Below, in pieces: positions 25,649 through 47,864 of a stretch of DNA of 64,000 bases. Positions within the stretch are counted from its first letter, which is position 1; every line of letters begins with the position of its first letter. The DNA is taken from the NCBI RefSeq assembly GCF_024679095.1, contig NW_026111765.1, forward strand, positions 868,001 through 932,000, given 5' to 3'. This stretch comes from Eriocheir sinensis (lineage: Eukaryota; Arthropoda; Malacostraca; Decapoda; Varunidae). The notes beneath the pieces are model-generated. The model was not told where the DNA came from and made no database searches. It saw nothing but the letters and a program-made list of their open reading frames with translations. The translations under genes were made by a program, and so were the position numbers.

Positions 25649-26851
25649 TAATAAAACAATGTAAATTTGTATGAAAATAAAGATGCAAAATACCCATTAA
25701 ATAACGCATTTTTTATAAAAATATATATACCAAAATACATATGAAAAAATTAATTTGTATTAAAATAAATATACAAAATACACATACAATAAGGTAAGTC
25801 TGTATTGAAGTAGATATGCAAAATACATATAAAACAATGTAAATTTGTTTCAAAATATATATACGAATACACATAAAATAACGTAGATTTGTATAAAAAT
25901 ATATATACAAAATACACATAAAATGAAGTAAATACGTATAAGAAAATATATACAAAATACACATAAAATAATGTAAATTCGTATCAAAATAAATAAACAA
26001 AATACCAATAAAAGAATGTGTATTTGCATAAATATAAATATACAAAATACCCATAAAATAACGTAAATTTGTATAAAACTATATACAAAAATACACAGAA
26101 GTAATTAAATTCGTATGAAAATCGATATACAAAATACAGATAAAATAAGCTAAATTTGAATTGAAATGTATATACAAAATACATAAAATAATGTAGATTT
26201 GTATCAAAATATTTATAAAAATACCCATAAAATAACGCATTTTTTTTATTTATAAAAATATATATACCAAAATACACATCAAAAAATTTAATTTGTAAAT
26301 ATACAATAAATATACAATAAAACACATACAATAAGGTAAATTTGTATTGAAATAGATATGCAAAATACATATAAAACAATGTAAATTTGTTTTAAAATAT
26401 ATATACGAATACACATAAAATAACGTAGATTTCTATAAAAATATATATACAAAATACACATAAAATGAAGTAAATACGTATAAAAAAATGTATACAAAAT
26501 ACACATAAAATAATGTAAATTCGTATCAAAATAAATATACAAAATACCAATAAAAGAATGTGTATTTGTATAAATATAAATATACAAAATACACATAAAA
26601 TAACGTAAATTTATATAAAAGTATATACAAAAATACACAAAAGTATTTTAATTTGTATGAAAATAGATATACAAAATAAGGTAAATTCGTTTCAAATTCA
26701 ATAAACAAAATTCAGATAAAAGAACGTATATTTGTAGAAAAAAATAGATATACAAAATACACATTAAATAACGAAAATTTGTATGAAAATATATAAAAAA
26801 ATAAACAAAAATAATTTCAATTTGTTTGAAAATAAATATACAAAATACACA
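25649..26851 (-). repeat. Satellite block, - orientation
   Basis: The first part repeats the monomer series of 21.38-21.95 kb (TACCAAAATACATATGAAAA). The part from about 26,225 to 26,650 repeats in direct orientation at about 47,296-47,720, sharing a CGCATTTTTTTTATTTATAA-type insertion. Confidence 0.85.

Positions 26852-26859
<8 letters not shown>
26842..26859. other. Foldback junction, - to +
   Basis: AAAATAC and GTATTTT are perfect 7-bp arms around ACAT at the exact orientation flip. It is a simple head-to-head join of two monomers through their CACAT/ATGTG motif. Confidence 0.8.
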
Positions 26860-32037
<5,178 letters not shown>

Positions 32038-32053
<16 letters not shown>

Positions 32054-32075
32054 TATGTATAGAAAATACACATGA
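32038..32075. other. +/- junction, type J6 (copy 1)
   Basis: TTTACTCTATATGTATAT marks the change from + to -. The same join is present near 53,882 and 56,656, and in inverted form (ATATACATATAGAGTA) near 42,775. Confidence 0.8.
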
Positions 32076-35000
32076 AATAATCTAAATTCTTATCGAAATA
32101 AATGAACAAAATACCGATAAAAGAATGTAATTTTGAATGAAAATATATATAGAAAATACACATAAAATAACGTAAATACAAATAAATATATACACATAAA
32201 ATGATTTGAATTTGAATGAAAAAAGATATAAAAATAAACTTAAAATAAGGCAAATTTATAATGAAATATATATACAAAATACACATAAAATAATGTAGAT
32301 TTGTTTCAAAATATATATACGAATACACATAAAATAACGTAGATTTCTATAGAAATATATATACAAAATACACATGAAATGTTGTAAATGCGTATAAAAA
32401 TATATATGCAAAATACACATTAAATAATGTAAATTCGTGTCAAAATAAATAATTAAAATATCAATAAAAGAATGTGTATTTGTATGAAAATGCATATACA
32501 AAATACACATAAGATAACGTAAATTTGTATAAAACTATATATAAAAATACACAAAAATAAGTTAAATTTGTATGAAAATAAATATACAAAATACACATAA
32601 AATTAGGTAAATTTGTAAAGAAATACATATACAAAATACACATAAAATAATGTAAATTTTAATGAAAATATATAAACAAATACACTTAAATTAACATAGA
32701 TTTGTATAAAATATATATAAAAAATACTCTTAAATAATGTAAATATGTATAAAAAATATATGTACAAAAGACAAATAGAGTAAAGTAAAATCGAATTAAA
32801 ATAAATACACAGAATGTAAATAAAATAATGTAAATTTGTATGAAAATGAAGATGCAAAATACCCATAAAATAACGCATTTTTTATAAATATACAAAATAC
32901 ACATGAAAGGATGTAAATACGTATAAAAATATATATACAAAATACACATTAAATAATGTAAATTCGCGTCAAAATAAATAAACAAAATGTCAATAAAAGA
33001 ATGTGTATTTGTATGAAAATATTTATAAAAAATACACATAAGATAACATAAATTTGTATAAAACTATATACAAAAATACACAAAAATAATTTAAATTCGT
33101 ATGAAAATATATATACAAAATACACATAAAATTAGGTAAATTTGTATTGAAATACATATACAAAACACACACAAAATACTGTAAATTTGAATGAAAATAC
33201 ATAAACAAATACACTTAAAATAACGTAAATTTGTATAAAAAAATATATACAAAACACAAATAGAATAATGTAAAATCGTATCAAAATAAATACACAGAAT
33301 ATTAATAAAATAATGTAAATTTGTATGAAAATAAAGAAGCAAAATACCCATAAAATAACGCTTTTTTTTTAAATATATATAAAAAATACACATAAAAAAA
33401 TTTATTTGTATTAAAATAAATATACAAAATACACATACAATAAGGTAAATCTGTATTGAAATAGATATGCAAAATACATATAAAACAAAATAAATTTGTT
33501 TCAAAATATATATACGAATACACATAAAATAACGTAGATTTGTATAAAAATATATATACAAAATACACGTAAAATGAAGTAAATACGTATAAAAAAATGT
33601 ATACAAAATACACATAAAACAATGTAAACTCGTATCAAAATAAATAAACAAAATACCAATAAAAGAATGTGTATTTGTATAAATATAAATATACAAAATA
33701 CACATAAAATAACGTAAATTTGTATAAAACTATATACAAAAATACAAAGAAGTAATTAAATTCGTATGAAAATAGATATACAAAATACAGATAAAATAAG
33801 CTAAGTTTGAATTGAAATGTATATACAAAATACATAAAATAATGTAAATTTGTATCAAAATATTTATAAAAATACATATAATAACGTAAATTTGTTTAAA
33901 AATATATAAATAAAATAGACATTAAGTAATGCAAATACGTATAAAAAATATGTACAAAATACACATATAATCATGTAATTCGTATCAAACTAAATAAACA
34001 AAATAGCAATAAAATAATGTAAATTTGTATGAGAAAACATATACAAATACATATAAAATAACGCTAATTTCTATAAAAATATATGTCCAAAAATAAACGT
34101 AAAATAAATTAACTTTGGATAAAAATATATATACAAAACACACATTAAATAATGTAAATGCGTACATAAAATAACCTAAATTTGTATAAAACTATATACA
34201 AAAATACACAAAAATAATATAAATTTGTATGAAAAGAAATATACAAAATACACATAAAATTAGGTTAATTTTTATTGAAATACATATACAAATACACATA
34301 AAGTATTTGAATTTGTATCAAAATAAATATACAAAATGCACATACAATACGGTAAATTTGTATTGAAATAGATATGCAAAATACATATAAAATAATGTAA
34401 ATTTGTTTCAAAATATATATGCGAATACACATAAAATAACGTAGATTTCTATAAAAATACATATACAAAATACACATAAAAGTAAGTAAATACGTATAAA
34501 AAAATGTATACAAAATACACATAAAATAATGTAAATTCGTATAAATATAAATAAACAATATAGCAATAAAAGAATGTGTATTTGTATAAATATAAATATA
34601 CAAAATGCACATAAAATAACGTAAATTTATATAAAACTATATACATAAAATAACGCAAATTTCTATAAAAATATATGTACAAAAATGAACATAAAATAAA
34701 TTTGCATAAAAATATATATACAAAACACACATTAGATAATGTAAATGAGTATAAAAATATGTATACAAAATACCTATGAAATAATGTTAATTCGTATCGA
34801 ATTAAATTAAGAAAATACCAATATAATAATGTAATTTTGGATGAAAATATATATACAAAATACACATAAAATAACCTAAATACAAATACAAATATACACA
34901 TAAAATAATTTAAAATTGAATGAAATAAATATACAAAATAAACATAAAATAAGGTAAATTTGTAATGAAATATATGAAAAAATACACATAAAATTATATA

Positions 35001-36509
35001 AATTTGTATGAAAATATATATACAAATACACATTAAATAACATGAATTTGTATAAAATTTGTATCAAAATATATACGAATACACACAATAAAATAACGTA
35101 ATTTTTTTATGAAAATGTATATACAAAATACACATAAAATAATGTAAATTTGTATAAAAATATATAAACAAATACACATAAAATAATGTAAATTTGGATA
35201 AAATATATATACAAAATAAACCTTAAATAATGTAAATATGTATAAAAAATATATACAAAATACATATAGAATAATGTTAAATCGTATCAAAATAAATAAA
35301 GAGAATATCAATAAAATAATGTAAATTTGTATGAAAATAAAGCTGCAAAATATCCATATAATAACGCATATTTGCATAAAAATATATATACAAAAATACA
35401 TATAAAATAATTATATTTGTATTAAAATAAATATACATAATGCACGTACAATAAAGAAAATTTGTATTGAAATAGATATGCAAAATACACATCAATAATG
35501 TAAATTTGTATCAAAATATATATACGAATACTCATAAAATAGAGAAAATTTCTATGAAAATATACATACAAAATTGATATACAAAATACACATATAACTA
35601 GTTAAATTTGTATTTAAATACATGTACAAAAAACACATAAAATAATGTAGATTTGTATGAAATGAAAACAAATACATTTTATATAAAATATATATACAAA
35701 ATACACATAGAATAATGTAAAAATCATACCAAATAAATACACAGAATATCAATAAAATAATGTAAATTTGTATGAAAATAAAGATGAAAAATACCCATAA
35801 AATAAAGCATATTTTTATAAAAATACATACACAAAAATACACATAGATTAATCAAATTTGTATTAAAATTAATATACAAAATGCACATACAATAATGTAA
35901 ATTTGTATTGAAAAAATATGCAAAATACACATAAAACAATGTAAATTTGTTTCAAAATATATATACGAATACACATAAAATAACGTAGATTTCTATAGAA
36001 ATATATATACAAAATACACTTGAAACAATGTAAATACGTATAAAAATATATATACAAAATACACATTCAATAATTTAAATTCTCGTCAAAATAAATAAAC
36101 AAAATATCAATAAAAGAATGTGTATTTGTATGAAAATAGATATACAAAATACTCATAAAATAACCTAAGTTTGTATAAAACTATATACAAAAATACACAA
36201 AAATAATTTAAACTTGTATGAAAATAAATATACAAAAACATAAAATTAGGTAAATTTGTATTGAAATACATATACAAAATACATATAAAATAATGTAGAT
36301 TTGATTGAAAATATATAAACATATAGACTTAAAATAACGTAAATTTGTATCAAATATATATACAAAAAACACATTAAATAATGTAAATATGTATAAAAAA
36401 ATATATACAAAACACAAATAAAATAATGTAAAATCGTATCAAAATAAATACAGAAAATATTAATAAAATAATGTAAATTTGTATGAAAATTAAAATTCAA
36501 AATACCCAG
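32054..36509 (-). repeat. Satellite block, - orientation
   Basis: The left part (32.05-33.2 kb) holds 520-bp-type units, with the TAGATTTCTATAG marker near 32,340. The right part is SD3 copy 2. It ends abruptly at AAATACCCAGGTCC, one of the few places with a local rise in G+C. Confidence 0.86.
33235..36509 (-). repeat. Segmental duplication SD3, copy 2
   Basis: Direct partner of 21,307-24,723, also homologous to 50.2-53.6 kb. It retains monomer order, apart from about one monomer missing near 35,130 and differences near 34,262-34,300. Confidence 0.8.
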
Positions 36510-36605
36510 GTCCTGTGTATTCATATATATATTTTGAAACAAATTTACATTGTTTATATGTATTTTGCATATCTATTTTTGTGTATTCTGTATTTATTTT
36601 TGTTA
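36510..36605 (+). repeat. 95-bp + island ending in J1
   Basis: Two T-rich monomers between CCCAGGTCCTGTG and the J1 join TTATACATAGAATAATG. The CAGGTCCTG join is unlike any monomer, so it marks a break rather than a foldback. Confidence 0.85.
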
Positions 36606-37418
36606 TACATAGAATAATGTAAAATCGTATCAAAAAACTACACAGAATATCAATAAAATAATTTAAATTTGTATGAAAACAAAGATGCAAAATACCCATA
36701 AGATAAAGCATATTTTTTTTTAAAATACATATACAAAAATACACATAGAATAATTAAATTTGTATTAAAATTAATATACAAAATGCACACATACAATAAG
36801 GTAAATTTGTATTGAAAAAAAAAACGCAAAATACAAATAAAACATTGTAAATTTGTTTCAAAATATATATACGAATACACATAAAATAACGTTGATTTCT
36901 ATAGAAAAATATATACAAAATACACATGAAATTATGTAAATACGTATAAAAATATATATACAAAAAACACATTAAATGATTTAAATTCTCGTCAAAATAA
37001 ATAAAAAAAATATCATGAAAAGAATGTGTATTTGTATGAAAATAGATATACAAAATACACATAAAATAACCTAAATTTGTATAAAACTATATACAAAAAT
37101 AAACAAAAATAATTTAAACTTGTATGAAAATAAATATACAAAAAACATAAAATTAGGTAAATTTGTATTGAAATACATATACAAAATACACATAAAATAA
37201 TGTAAATTTGAATGAAAATATATAAACATATAGACTTAAAATAACGTAAATTTGTATCAAATATATATACAAAAAACACATTAAATAATGTAAATATGTA
37301 TAAAAAATATATATACAAAACACAAATAAAATAATGTAAAATCGTATCAAAATAAATACAGAAAATATTAATAAAATAATGTAAATTTGCATGAAAATTA
37401 AGATTCAAAATACCCATG
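36606..37418 (-). repeat. Satellite block, - orientation
   Basis: The - part of the 908-bp tandem duplication, with the unit marker CGTTGATTTCTATAG near 36,889. Confidence 0.85.
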
Positions 37419-37513
37419 TCCTGTGTATTCGTATATATATTTTGAAACAAATTTAGATTGTTTATATGTATTTTGCATATCTATTTTTGTGTATTCTGTA
37501 TTTATTTTTGTTA
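37419..37513 (+). repeat. 95-bp + island ending in J1 (second copy)
   Basis: Repeats 36,510-36,605. The break here reads CCCATGTCCTGTG, one base different from the first copy. Confidence 0.85.
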
Positions 37514-39540
37514 TACATAGAATAATGTAAAATCGTATCAAAATAACTACACAGAATATCAATAAAATAATTTAAATTTGTATGAAAACAAAGATGCAAA
37601 ATACCCATAAGATAAAGCATATTTTTTTTTTAAATATATATAAAAAAATACACATAGAATAATTAAATTTGTATTAAAATTAATATACTAAATGCACACA
37701 TACAATAAGGTAAATTTGTATTGAAAAAAAAAACCGCAAAATACAAATAAAACATTGTAAATTTGTTTCAAAATATATATACGAATACACATAAAATAAC
37801 GTAGATTTCTATAGAAATATATATACAAAATACACATGAAATTATGTAAATACGTATAAAAATATAAATATAAAATACAAATTAAGTAATGTAAATTCGT
37901 GTCAAAATAAATAAACAGAATATCATGAAAAGAATGTGTATTTGTATGAAAATAAATAATAGATAATAAATATGTATGAAATATATATGCAAGATATACA
38001 TTAAATAATGTAAATATGTATAAAAAAAATATATACAAAAAACAAATAGAATAATGTAAGATCGTATCAAAATAAATACACCGAATATTAATAAAATAAT
38101 GTAAATTTGTATGAAAATAAAGATGCAAAATTCCCATCAAATAGCGCATTTCTTATATAAAAATATATATACCAAAATACACATAAAATATTTAAATTTG
38201 TATTGAAATAAATATACAAAATGCACATACAATAAGGTAAACTTCTATTGAAAGAGATATGCAAAAATACATATAAAACAAAGTAAATTTGTTTCAAAAT
38301 ATATATACGAATACACATAAAATAACGTAGATTTCTATAAAAATATATATACAAAATACATTTAAATTAGGTAAATACGTTTAAAAAAATGTAAACAAAA
38401 TACACATAAAATAATATAAAATCGAAATAAAATAAATAAACAAAATACCAATAAAAGAATGTGTATTTGAATAAATATAAATGTACAAAATATACATACA
38501 AAATAAACATAAAATAAGGTAAATTTGTAATGAAGTATATGTACAAAATACACATAAAATAATGTAAATTTATATGAAAATATATATACAAATACACATA
38601 AAATACCATGAATTTGTATAAAATTATATATTCAAAATAAATATTAAATAATGTAAATGCGTATAAAAATATATATAAAAAGTACATATAAAATAATGTA
38701 AATTCGAATCAATATAAATCAACAAAATACCAATAAAATAATATATATTTGAATGAAAATAGATTTACAAAATACACATAACATAACTAAAATTTGTATT
38801 GAAATATATACAAAAATACATAAAAATAGTTTGAGTTTGTATGAAAATAGATATTCAAAATACACATAAAACAAGGTAAATTTCTTTTGTAATATATATA
38901 CAAAATACCCATAAAATATTGTAAATTTGTGTCAGAATATATAAACAAATACACATAAAATAACGTAAATTTGTTTGAAAAATATATACAAAATACACAT
39001 AGAATAATGTCAAATCGTATCGAAATGAATGAGCAGAATATCAATAAAATAACGTAAATTTGTATGAAAATAAAGATGCAAAATACCCATAAAATAAAGC
39101 ATATTTTTATAAAAATACATATACAAAAATACACATAGAATAATTAAATTTGTATTAAAATTAATATACAAAATGCATATACAATATGGTAAATTTGTAT
39201 TGAAAAAATATGCAAAATACACATAAAAGTGTAAATTTGTTTAAAAATCTATATACGAATACACATAATATAACGTAGATTTCTATAGAAAGATATATAC
39301 AAAATACACATGAAATGATGTAAATACGTATAAAAATATATATACAAAATACACATTAAATAATTTAAATTCTCGTCAAAAGAAATAAACAAAATATCAA
39401 TAAAAGAATGTGTATTTGTATGAAAATAGATATACAAAATACTCATAAAATAACCTAAGTTTGTATAAAACTATATACAAAAATACACAAAAATAATTTA
39501 AATTTGTATGAAAATAAATATACAAAATACACATAAAATT
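37514..39540 (-). repeat. Satellite block, - orientation
   Basis: Contains a 520-bp unit like the ones at 2.1-2.7 and 16.8-17.4 kb (ATAATAGATAATAAATATG), then units with CATAAAATACCATGAATTTG near 38,597 shared with 8.9 and 14.8 kb. Confidence 0.86.
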
Positions 39541-39668
39541 ATTTTGTATATCTATTTTATACAAATGTACGTTATTTTATGTGAATTTGTTTTCATTTCA
39601 TACAAATTTACATTATTTTATGTGTATTTTGTACATGTTTTTAAATACAAATTTAACTAATTACATAT
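39541..39668 (+). repeat. 128-bp + island
   Basis: Three T-rich monomers (TTTGTTTTCATTTCATAC type) between - blocks. The left flip is at ATAAAATTATTTTG and the right at ACTAATTACATATTTTTATA. Confidence 0.82.
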
Positions 39669-40740
39669 TTTTATAAAAAATACATAAGTTAATAAAATTT
39701 GTATTAAAATTAATATACAAAATACACATACAATAAGGTAAATTTGTATTGAAAAAATATGCAAAATACACATAAAACAATGTAAATTTGTTTCAAAATA
39801 TATATTCGAATACACATAAAATAACGCAGATTTCTAAAGAAATATATATACAAAATACACTTGAAATAATGTAAATACGTATAAAAATATATATACAAAA
39901 TACACTTTAAATAATGTTAATTCGTGTCAAAATAAATAAACAAAATATCATGAAAAGAATGTGTATTTGTATGAAAATAGATATACAAAATACACATAAA
40001 ATAACCTAAATATGTATAAAACTATATACAAAAATACACAAAAATAATTTAAACTTGTATGAAAATAAATATACAAAAAACATATAAAAATATGTAAATT
40101 TGTATTGAAATACATATACAAAATACACATAAAATAATGTAAATTTGAATAAAAATATATAAACATATAGACTTAAAATAACGTAAATTTGTATCAAATA
40201 TATATACAAAAAAACCATTAAATAATGTAAATATGTATAAAAAAATATATACATAACACAAATAAAATAATGTAAAATCGTATCAAAATAAATACAGAAA
40301 ATATTAATAAAATAATGTAAATTTGTATGAAAATTAAGATGCAAAATACCCATAAAATAACGCATTCTTTATAAAAACATATATACGTAAAAACATAAAA
40401 TATTTGATTTTGTATTAAAATAAATAGATATACAAAATACACATAAAATAAGCTAAATTTGAATTGAAATATATATACAAAATACATAAAATAATGTAAA
40501 TTTGTATCAAAATACCTATACGAATACACATATAATAACGTAAATTTGTATAAAAATATATAAAGAAAATACACATTAAATAATGTAAATACGTATAAAA
40601 AAATGTAAAAAATACATAAATAATCATGTAATTCGTATCAAAATAAATAGACAAAATACCAATAAAATAATGTAAATTTCTATGAGAAAACATATACAAA
40701 ATACACATATAACGCAAATATCAATAAAAATATATATAAT
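39669..40740 (-). repeat. Satellite block, - orientation
   Basis: The left arm of the inverted duplication SD4, and also direct partner of 24.1-25.1 kb (SD5). It ends at a J2 palindrome. Confidence 0.85.

Positions 40741-40754
<14 letters not shown>
40726..40754. other. TA-palindrome junction J2 (copy 3)
   Basis: AAAAATATATATAATATAAT followed by ATATTTTTA at the -/+ flip is identical over its core to 25,101-25,129. Confidence 0.86.
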
Positions 40755-42775
<2,021 letters not shown>

Positions 42776-44356
42776 GAGTATATTTCTATGAAAATATATA
42801 TTGAAAATACATTTAAAATTATGTAAATAAGTATAAAAATATATATATCAAATACACCTATAAAAATTCGTATCAAAATAAATAAACAAAATTCCGATAA
42901 AAGAACGTATATTTGTAGGAAAATAAATATACAAAATACACATAAAATTACGAAAATTTGAATAAAAGTATATACAAAAAAACAAAAAAATAAATTTCAA
43001 TTTGTATGAAAATAGATATACAAAATACACATATAATTAGTTAAATTTGTATTTAAATACATGTACAAAATACACATAAGATAATGTAAATTTGTATGAA
43101 ATGAAAACAAATTCACATAAAATAACGTACATTTGTATAAAATAGATATACAAAGTATATATAGAATAATAAAAAATCGTATCAAAATAAATACACAGAA
43201 TATAAATAAAATAATGTAATTTTGTATGAAAATAAAGACGCAAAATACCCATAAAATAAAGCATATTTTTTTAAAAATACATATACAAAAATACACATAG
43301 AATAATTAAATTTGTAATAAAATTAATATACAAAATGCACGTACAATAAGGTAAATTTGTATTGAAAAAATATACAAAATGCGCATTAAAGCGTAAATTT
43401 GTTTAAAAATCTATATACGAATATACATAAAATAACGTAGATTTCTATAGAAATATATATACAAAATACACTTGAAATGATGTATATATGTATAAAAATA
43501 TATATATACAAAATACACATTAAATAATTTAAATTCTCGTCAAAATAAATAAACAAAATATCAATAAAAGAATGTGTATTTGTATGAAAATAAATATACA
43601 AAATACTCATAAAATAACCTAAGTTTGTATAAAACTATATACAAAAATACACAAAAATAATTTAAATTTGTATGAAAATAAATATTTAAAATACACATGA
43701 AATTAGGTAAATTTGTATTGAAATACATACACAAAATACACATAAAATAATGGAAATTTGAATGAAAATATATAAACATATACACTTAAAATAACGTAAA
43801 TTTGTATCAAATATATATACAAAATACTAATTAAATAATGTAAATATGTATAAAAAAATATATACAAAACACAAATAGAATAATGTAAAATCGTATCAAA
43901 ATAAATACACAGAATATTAATTAAATAATGTAAATTTGTATGAAAATAAAGATGCAAAATAGCCATAAAATAACTCATTTTTTATAAAAATATATATACC
44001 AAAATACACATAAAATATTAAAATTTGTATTAAAATAAATATAAAAAATGCACTTACTGTAAGGTAAATTTGTATTGAAATAGATATGCAAAATACATAT
44101 AAAACAATGTAAATTTGTTTCAAAATATATATACGAATACACATAAAATAACGTTGATTTCTATAAAAATATATACAAAATACACATAAAATGAAGTAAA
44201 TACGTATTAAAAAATGAATACAAAATACACATAAAAATCGTATCAAAATAAATAAACAAAATACCAGTAAAAGAATATGTATTTGTATAAATATAAATAT
44301 ACAAAATACACATAAAATATCGTAAATTTGTATAAAACTATATACAAAAATACACA
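42776..44356 (-). repeat. Satellite block, - orientation
   Basis: The left part belongs to SD4. From about 43,430 to 44,356 it repeats in direct orientation at about 60,685-61,615 (marker TAAATTCTCGTC, then AATGGAAATTTG, then ACCAGTAAAAG). It ends at CACAGAACAAATACACATTC, where + monomers start. Confidence 0.86.
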
Positions 44357-45756
44357 GAACAAATACACATTCTTTTATTGGTATTTTGTTTATTTATTTT
44401 GTTTCGAATTTATATTATTTTATGTGTATTTTGTTTACATTTTTTTATACGTATTTACCTAATTTTATGTGTATTTTGTATATATATTTTTATAGAAATC
44501 TACGTTATTTTATGTGTATTTGTATATATATTTTGAAACAAATTTACAATTTTTTATATGTATTTTTGCATATCTCTTTCAACAGAGGTTTACCTTATTG
44601 TATGTGCATTTTGTATATTTATTTCAATACAAATTTAAATATTTTATGTGTATTTTGGTATATATATTTTTATAAGAAATGCGATATTTGATGGGAATTT
44701 TGCATCTTTATTTTCATACAAATTTACATTATTTTATTAATATTCGGTGTATTTATTTTGATACGATTTCACATTATTCTATTTGTTTTTTGTATATATT
44801 TTTTTTATACATATTTACATTATTTAATGTGTATCTTGCATATATATTTCATACAAATTTATTATATATTATTTATTTTCATACAAATACACATTCTTTT
44901 CATGATATTTTGTTTATTTATTTTGACACGAATTTAATTAGATATGTATTTTGTATATATATTTTTATAGTATTTACATAATTTCATGTGTATTTTGTAT
45001 ATATATTTCTATAGAAATCTACGTTATTTTATGTGTATTCGTATATATATTTTGAACCAAATTTACTTTGTTTTATATGTATTTTTGAATATCTCTTTCA
45101 ATACATATTTACCTTACTGTATATGCACTTTGTATATTTATTTCAATACAAATTTAAATATTTTATGTGTATTTTGGTATATATATTTTTATAAAAAATG
45201 CGCTACTTTATGGGAATTTTGCATCTTTCTTTTCATACAAATTTACATTATTTTATTGATATTCTGTGTATTTATATTGATAGGATTTTACATTATTCTA
45301 TTTCTTTTTTGTAAATATTTTTTTATACACATATACATTATTTAATGTGTATCTTGCATATATATTTTATACAAATTTACGTTATTTTAAGTGTATTTGT
45401 TTATATATTTTCATTCAAATTTACATTATTCTATGTGTATTTTGTATATGTATTTCAATACAAATTTACCTAATTTTATGTGTATTTTGTATATTTCTTT
45501 TCATACAAATTTTAAATATTTTTGTGTATTTTTGTATATAGTTTTATACAAATTTAGGTTATTTTATGTACGCATTTACTTTATTTAATGTGTGTTTTGT
45601 ATATATATTTTTATGCAAATTTACTTTATTTTATGTGAATTTTTGTACATACATTTTTTTAGAAATTTGCGTTAATTTATGTGTATTTGTATATGTTTTC
45701 TCATTCAAATTTACATTATTTGAATGCTATTCTGTTTATTTATTTTGATACGAATG
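44357..45756 (+). repeat. Satellite block, + orientation, B then A unit
   Basis: Unit markers near 44,493 and 45,013 are 520 bp apart, B followed by A. The block from about 44,420 through the J3 flip to about 46,500 matches 19,800-21,900 and 48,730-50,770 in direct orientation. Confidence 0.87.
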
Positions 45757-45770
45757 AAAATAGATATACA
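45740..45770. other. J3 junction (copy 2)
   Basis: TTTGATACGAATGAAAATAG at the +/- flip, as near 21,136 and 50,002. Confidence 0.85.
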
Positions 45771-46528
45771 AAATATACATAAAATAAACTAAATTTGTAT
45801 TGAAATATATATACAAAATACATAAAATAATGTAAATTTGTATCAAAATATTTTAACAGATGCCCATAAAATAACGTAAATTTGTTTTAAAATATACAAA
45901 ATACACATTAAATAATGTAAATATGTATAAAAAATATATATACAAAACACAAATAGAATAATGTAAAATCGTATCAAAATAAATACACAGAATATTAATA
46001 AAACAATGTAAATTTGTATCAAAATAAAGATGCAAAATACCCATTAAATAACGCATTTTTTATAAAAATATATATACCAAAATACACATGAAAAAATTAA
46101 TTTGTATTAAAATATATATACAAAATACACATACAATAAGGTAAATCTGTATTGAAATAGGTATGCAAAATACATATAAAACAATGTAAATTTGTTTCAA
46201 AATATATATACGAATACACATAAAATAACGTAGATTTGTATAAAAATATATATACAAAATAAACATAAAATGAAGTAAATACGTATAAGAAAATGTATAC
46301 AAAATACACATAAAATAATGTAAATTCGTATCAAAATAAATAAACAAAATACCAATAAAAGAATGTGTATTTGTATAAATATAAATATACAAAATACACA
46401 TAAAATAACGTAAATTTGTATAAAACTATACAAAAATACACAGAAGTAATTAAATTTGTATGAAAATAGATATACAAAATAGAGATAAAATAAGCTAAAT
46501 TTGAATTGAAATGTATATACAAAATACA
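45757..46528 (-). repeat. Satellite block, - orientation
   Basis: Homologous to 21,137-21,900 and 50,003-50,770. Cut at AAAATACAATATTTTATG, where a + block of unrelated order begins. Confidence 0.86.
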
Positions 46529-47166
46529 ATATTTTATGTGTATATTTGTATTTGTATTTAGGTTATTTTATGTGTATTTTGTATATATATTTTCATCCAA
46601 AATTACATTATTTTATTGGTATTTTCTTAATTTAATTCGATACGAATTTAGATTATTTCATAGGTATTTTCTATACATATTTTTATACTCATTTACATTA
46701 TCTAATGTGTGTTTTGTATATATATTTTTATGCAAATTTATTTTATGTTCATTTTCGTACATATATTTTTATAGAAATTTGCGTTATTTTATGTATATAG
46801 TTTTATATAAATTTACGTTATTTTATGTGCATTTTGTATATTTATATTTATTCAAATACACATTCTTTTATTGGTATATTGTTTATTTACATTTATACGA
46901 ATTTACATTATTTTATGTGCATTTTGTATACATTTTTTTATACGCATTTACTTAATTTTAAATGTATTTTGTATATGTATTTTTATAGAAATATGCGTTA
47001 TTTTATGTGTATTCGTATATATATTTTGAAACAAATTTACATTATTTTATATGTATTTTGCATATCTATTTCAATACAAATTTACCTTATTGTATGTGCA
47101 TTTTGTATATTTATTTTAATACAAATTGAAATATTTTATGTGTATTTTGGTATCAATAATTTTATA
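46529..47166 (+). repeat. Satellite block, + orientation
   Basis: An inverted copy of the - segment at about 22,440-23,070 (also 34.27-34.89 and 51.48-52.1 kb), recognised by TTTGTATTTGTATTTAGG and TTTTCATCCAAAATTAC. It ends near GGTATCAATAATTTTATAAA. Confidence 0.82.
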
Positions 47167-47794
47167 AAAAAACGTAAATTTGTATAAAAAAATATGTACA
47201 AAACACAAATAGAATAATGTAAAATCGTATCAAAATAAATACACAGAATATTAATAAAATAATGTAAATTTGTATGAAAATAAAGAAGCAAAATACCCAT
47301 AACATAATGCATTTTTTTTATTTATAAAAATATATATACCAAAATACACATCAAAAAATTAAATTTGTATTAAAATATATATACAAAAAACACATACAAT
47401 AAGGTAAATTTGTATTGAAATAGATATGCAAAATACATATAAAACAATGTAAATTTGTTTCAAAATATATATACGAATACACATAAAATAACGTAGATTT
47501 CTATAAAAATATATATACAAAATACACATAAAATGAAGTAAATACGTATAAAAAAATGTATACAAAATACACATAAAATAATGTAAATTCGTATCAAAAT
47601 AAATAAACAAAATACCAATAAAAGAATGTGTATTTGTATAAATATAAATATACAAAATACACATAAAATAACGTAAATTTATATAAAACTATATACAAAA
47701 ATACACAGAAGTAATTAAATTTGTATGAAAATATATACAAAATACACACAAAATAAGCTAAATTTGAATTGAAATATATATACAAAATACACAT
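47167..47794 (-). repeat. Satellite block, - orientation
   Basis: Shares the CATTTTTTTTATTTATAA insertion and following units with 26.22-26.65 kb in direct orientation. Confidence 0.83.
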
Positions 47795-47864
47795 ATTTTG
47801 CATATCTATTTTCAAACAAATTTAAATTATTTTTGTGTATTTTTGTATATATTTATTTTTGTTA
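47795..47864 (+). repeat. 70-bp + island ending in J1
   Basis: One and a half T-rich monomers between CAAAATACACATATTTTG and the J1 join. Identical in design to 19,024-19,091 and the left boundary of SD2 copy 2. Confidence 0.83.

Larger units (their letters stand above)
35940..37930. repeat. Tandem segmental duplication, about 908 bp per copy
   Basis: The mark TCCTGTGTATTC occurs at 36,511 and 37,419. The sequence around it (a - block, a 95-bp + island ending in J1, then a - block) is repeated with a 906-908 bp spacing. The copies diverge after about 37,940, where the second continues into ATAAATAATAGATAATAAAT. Confidence 0.85.

Noticed and set aside
33091..33705. Open frame of 204 codons on the - strand
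   Set aside because: Same satellite translation; an overlapping frame at 33,302-33,622 is equally open.
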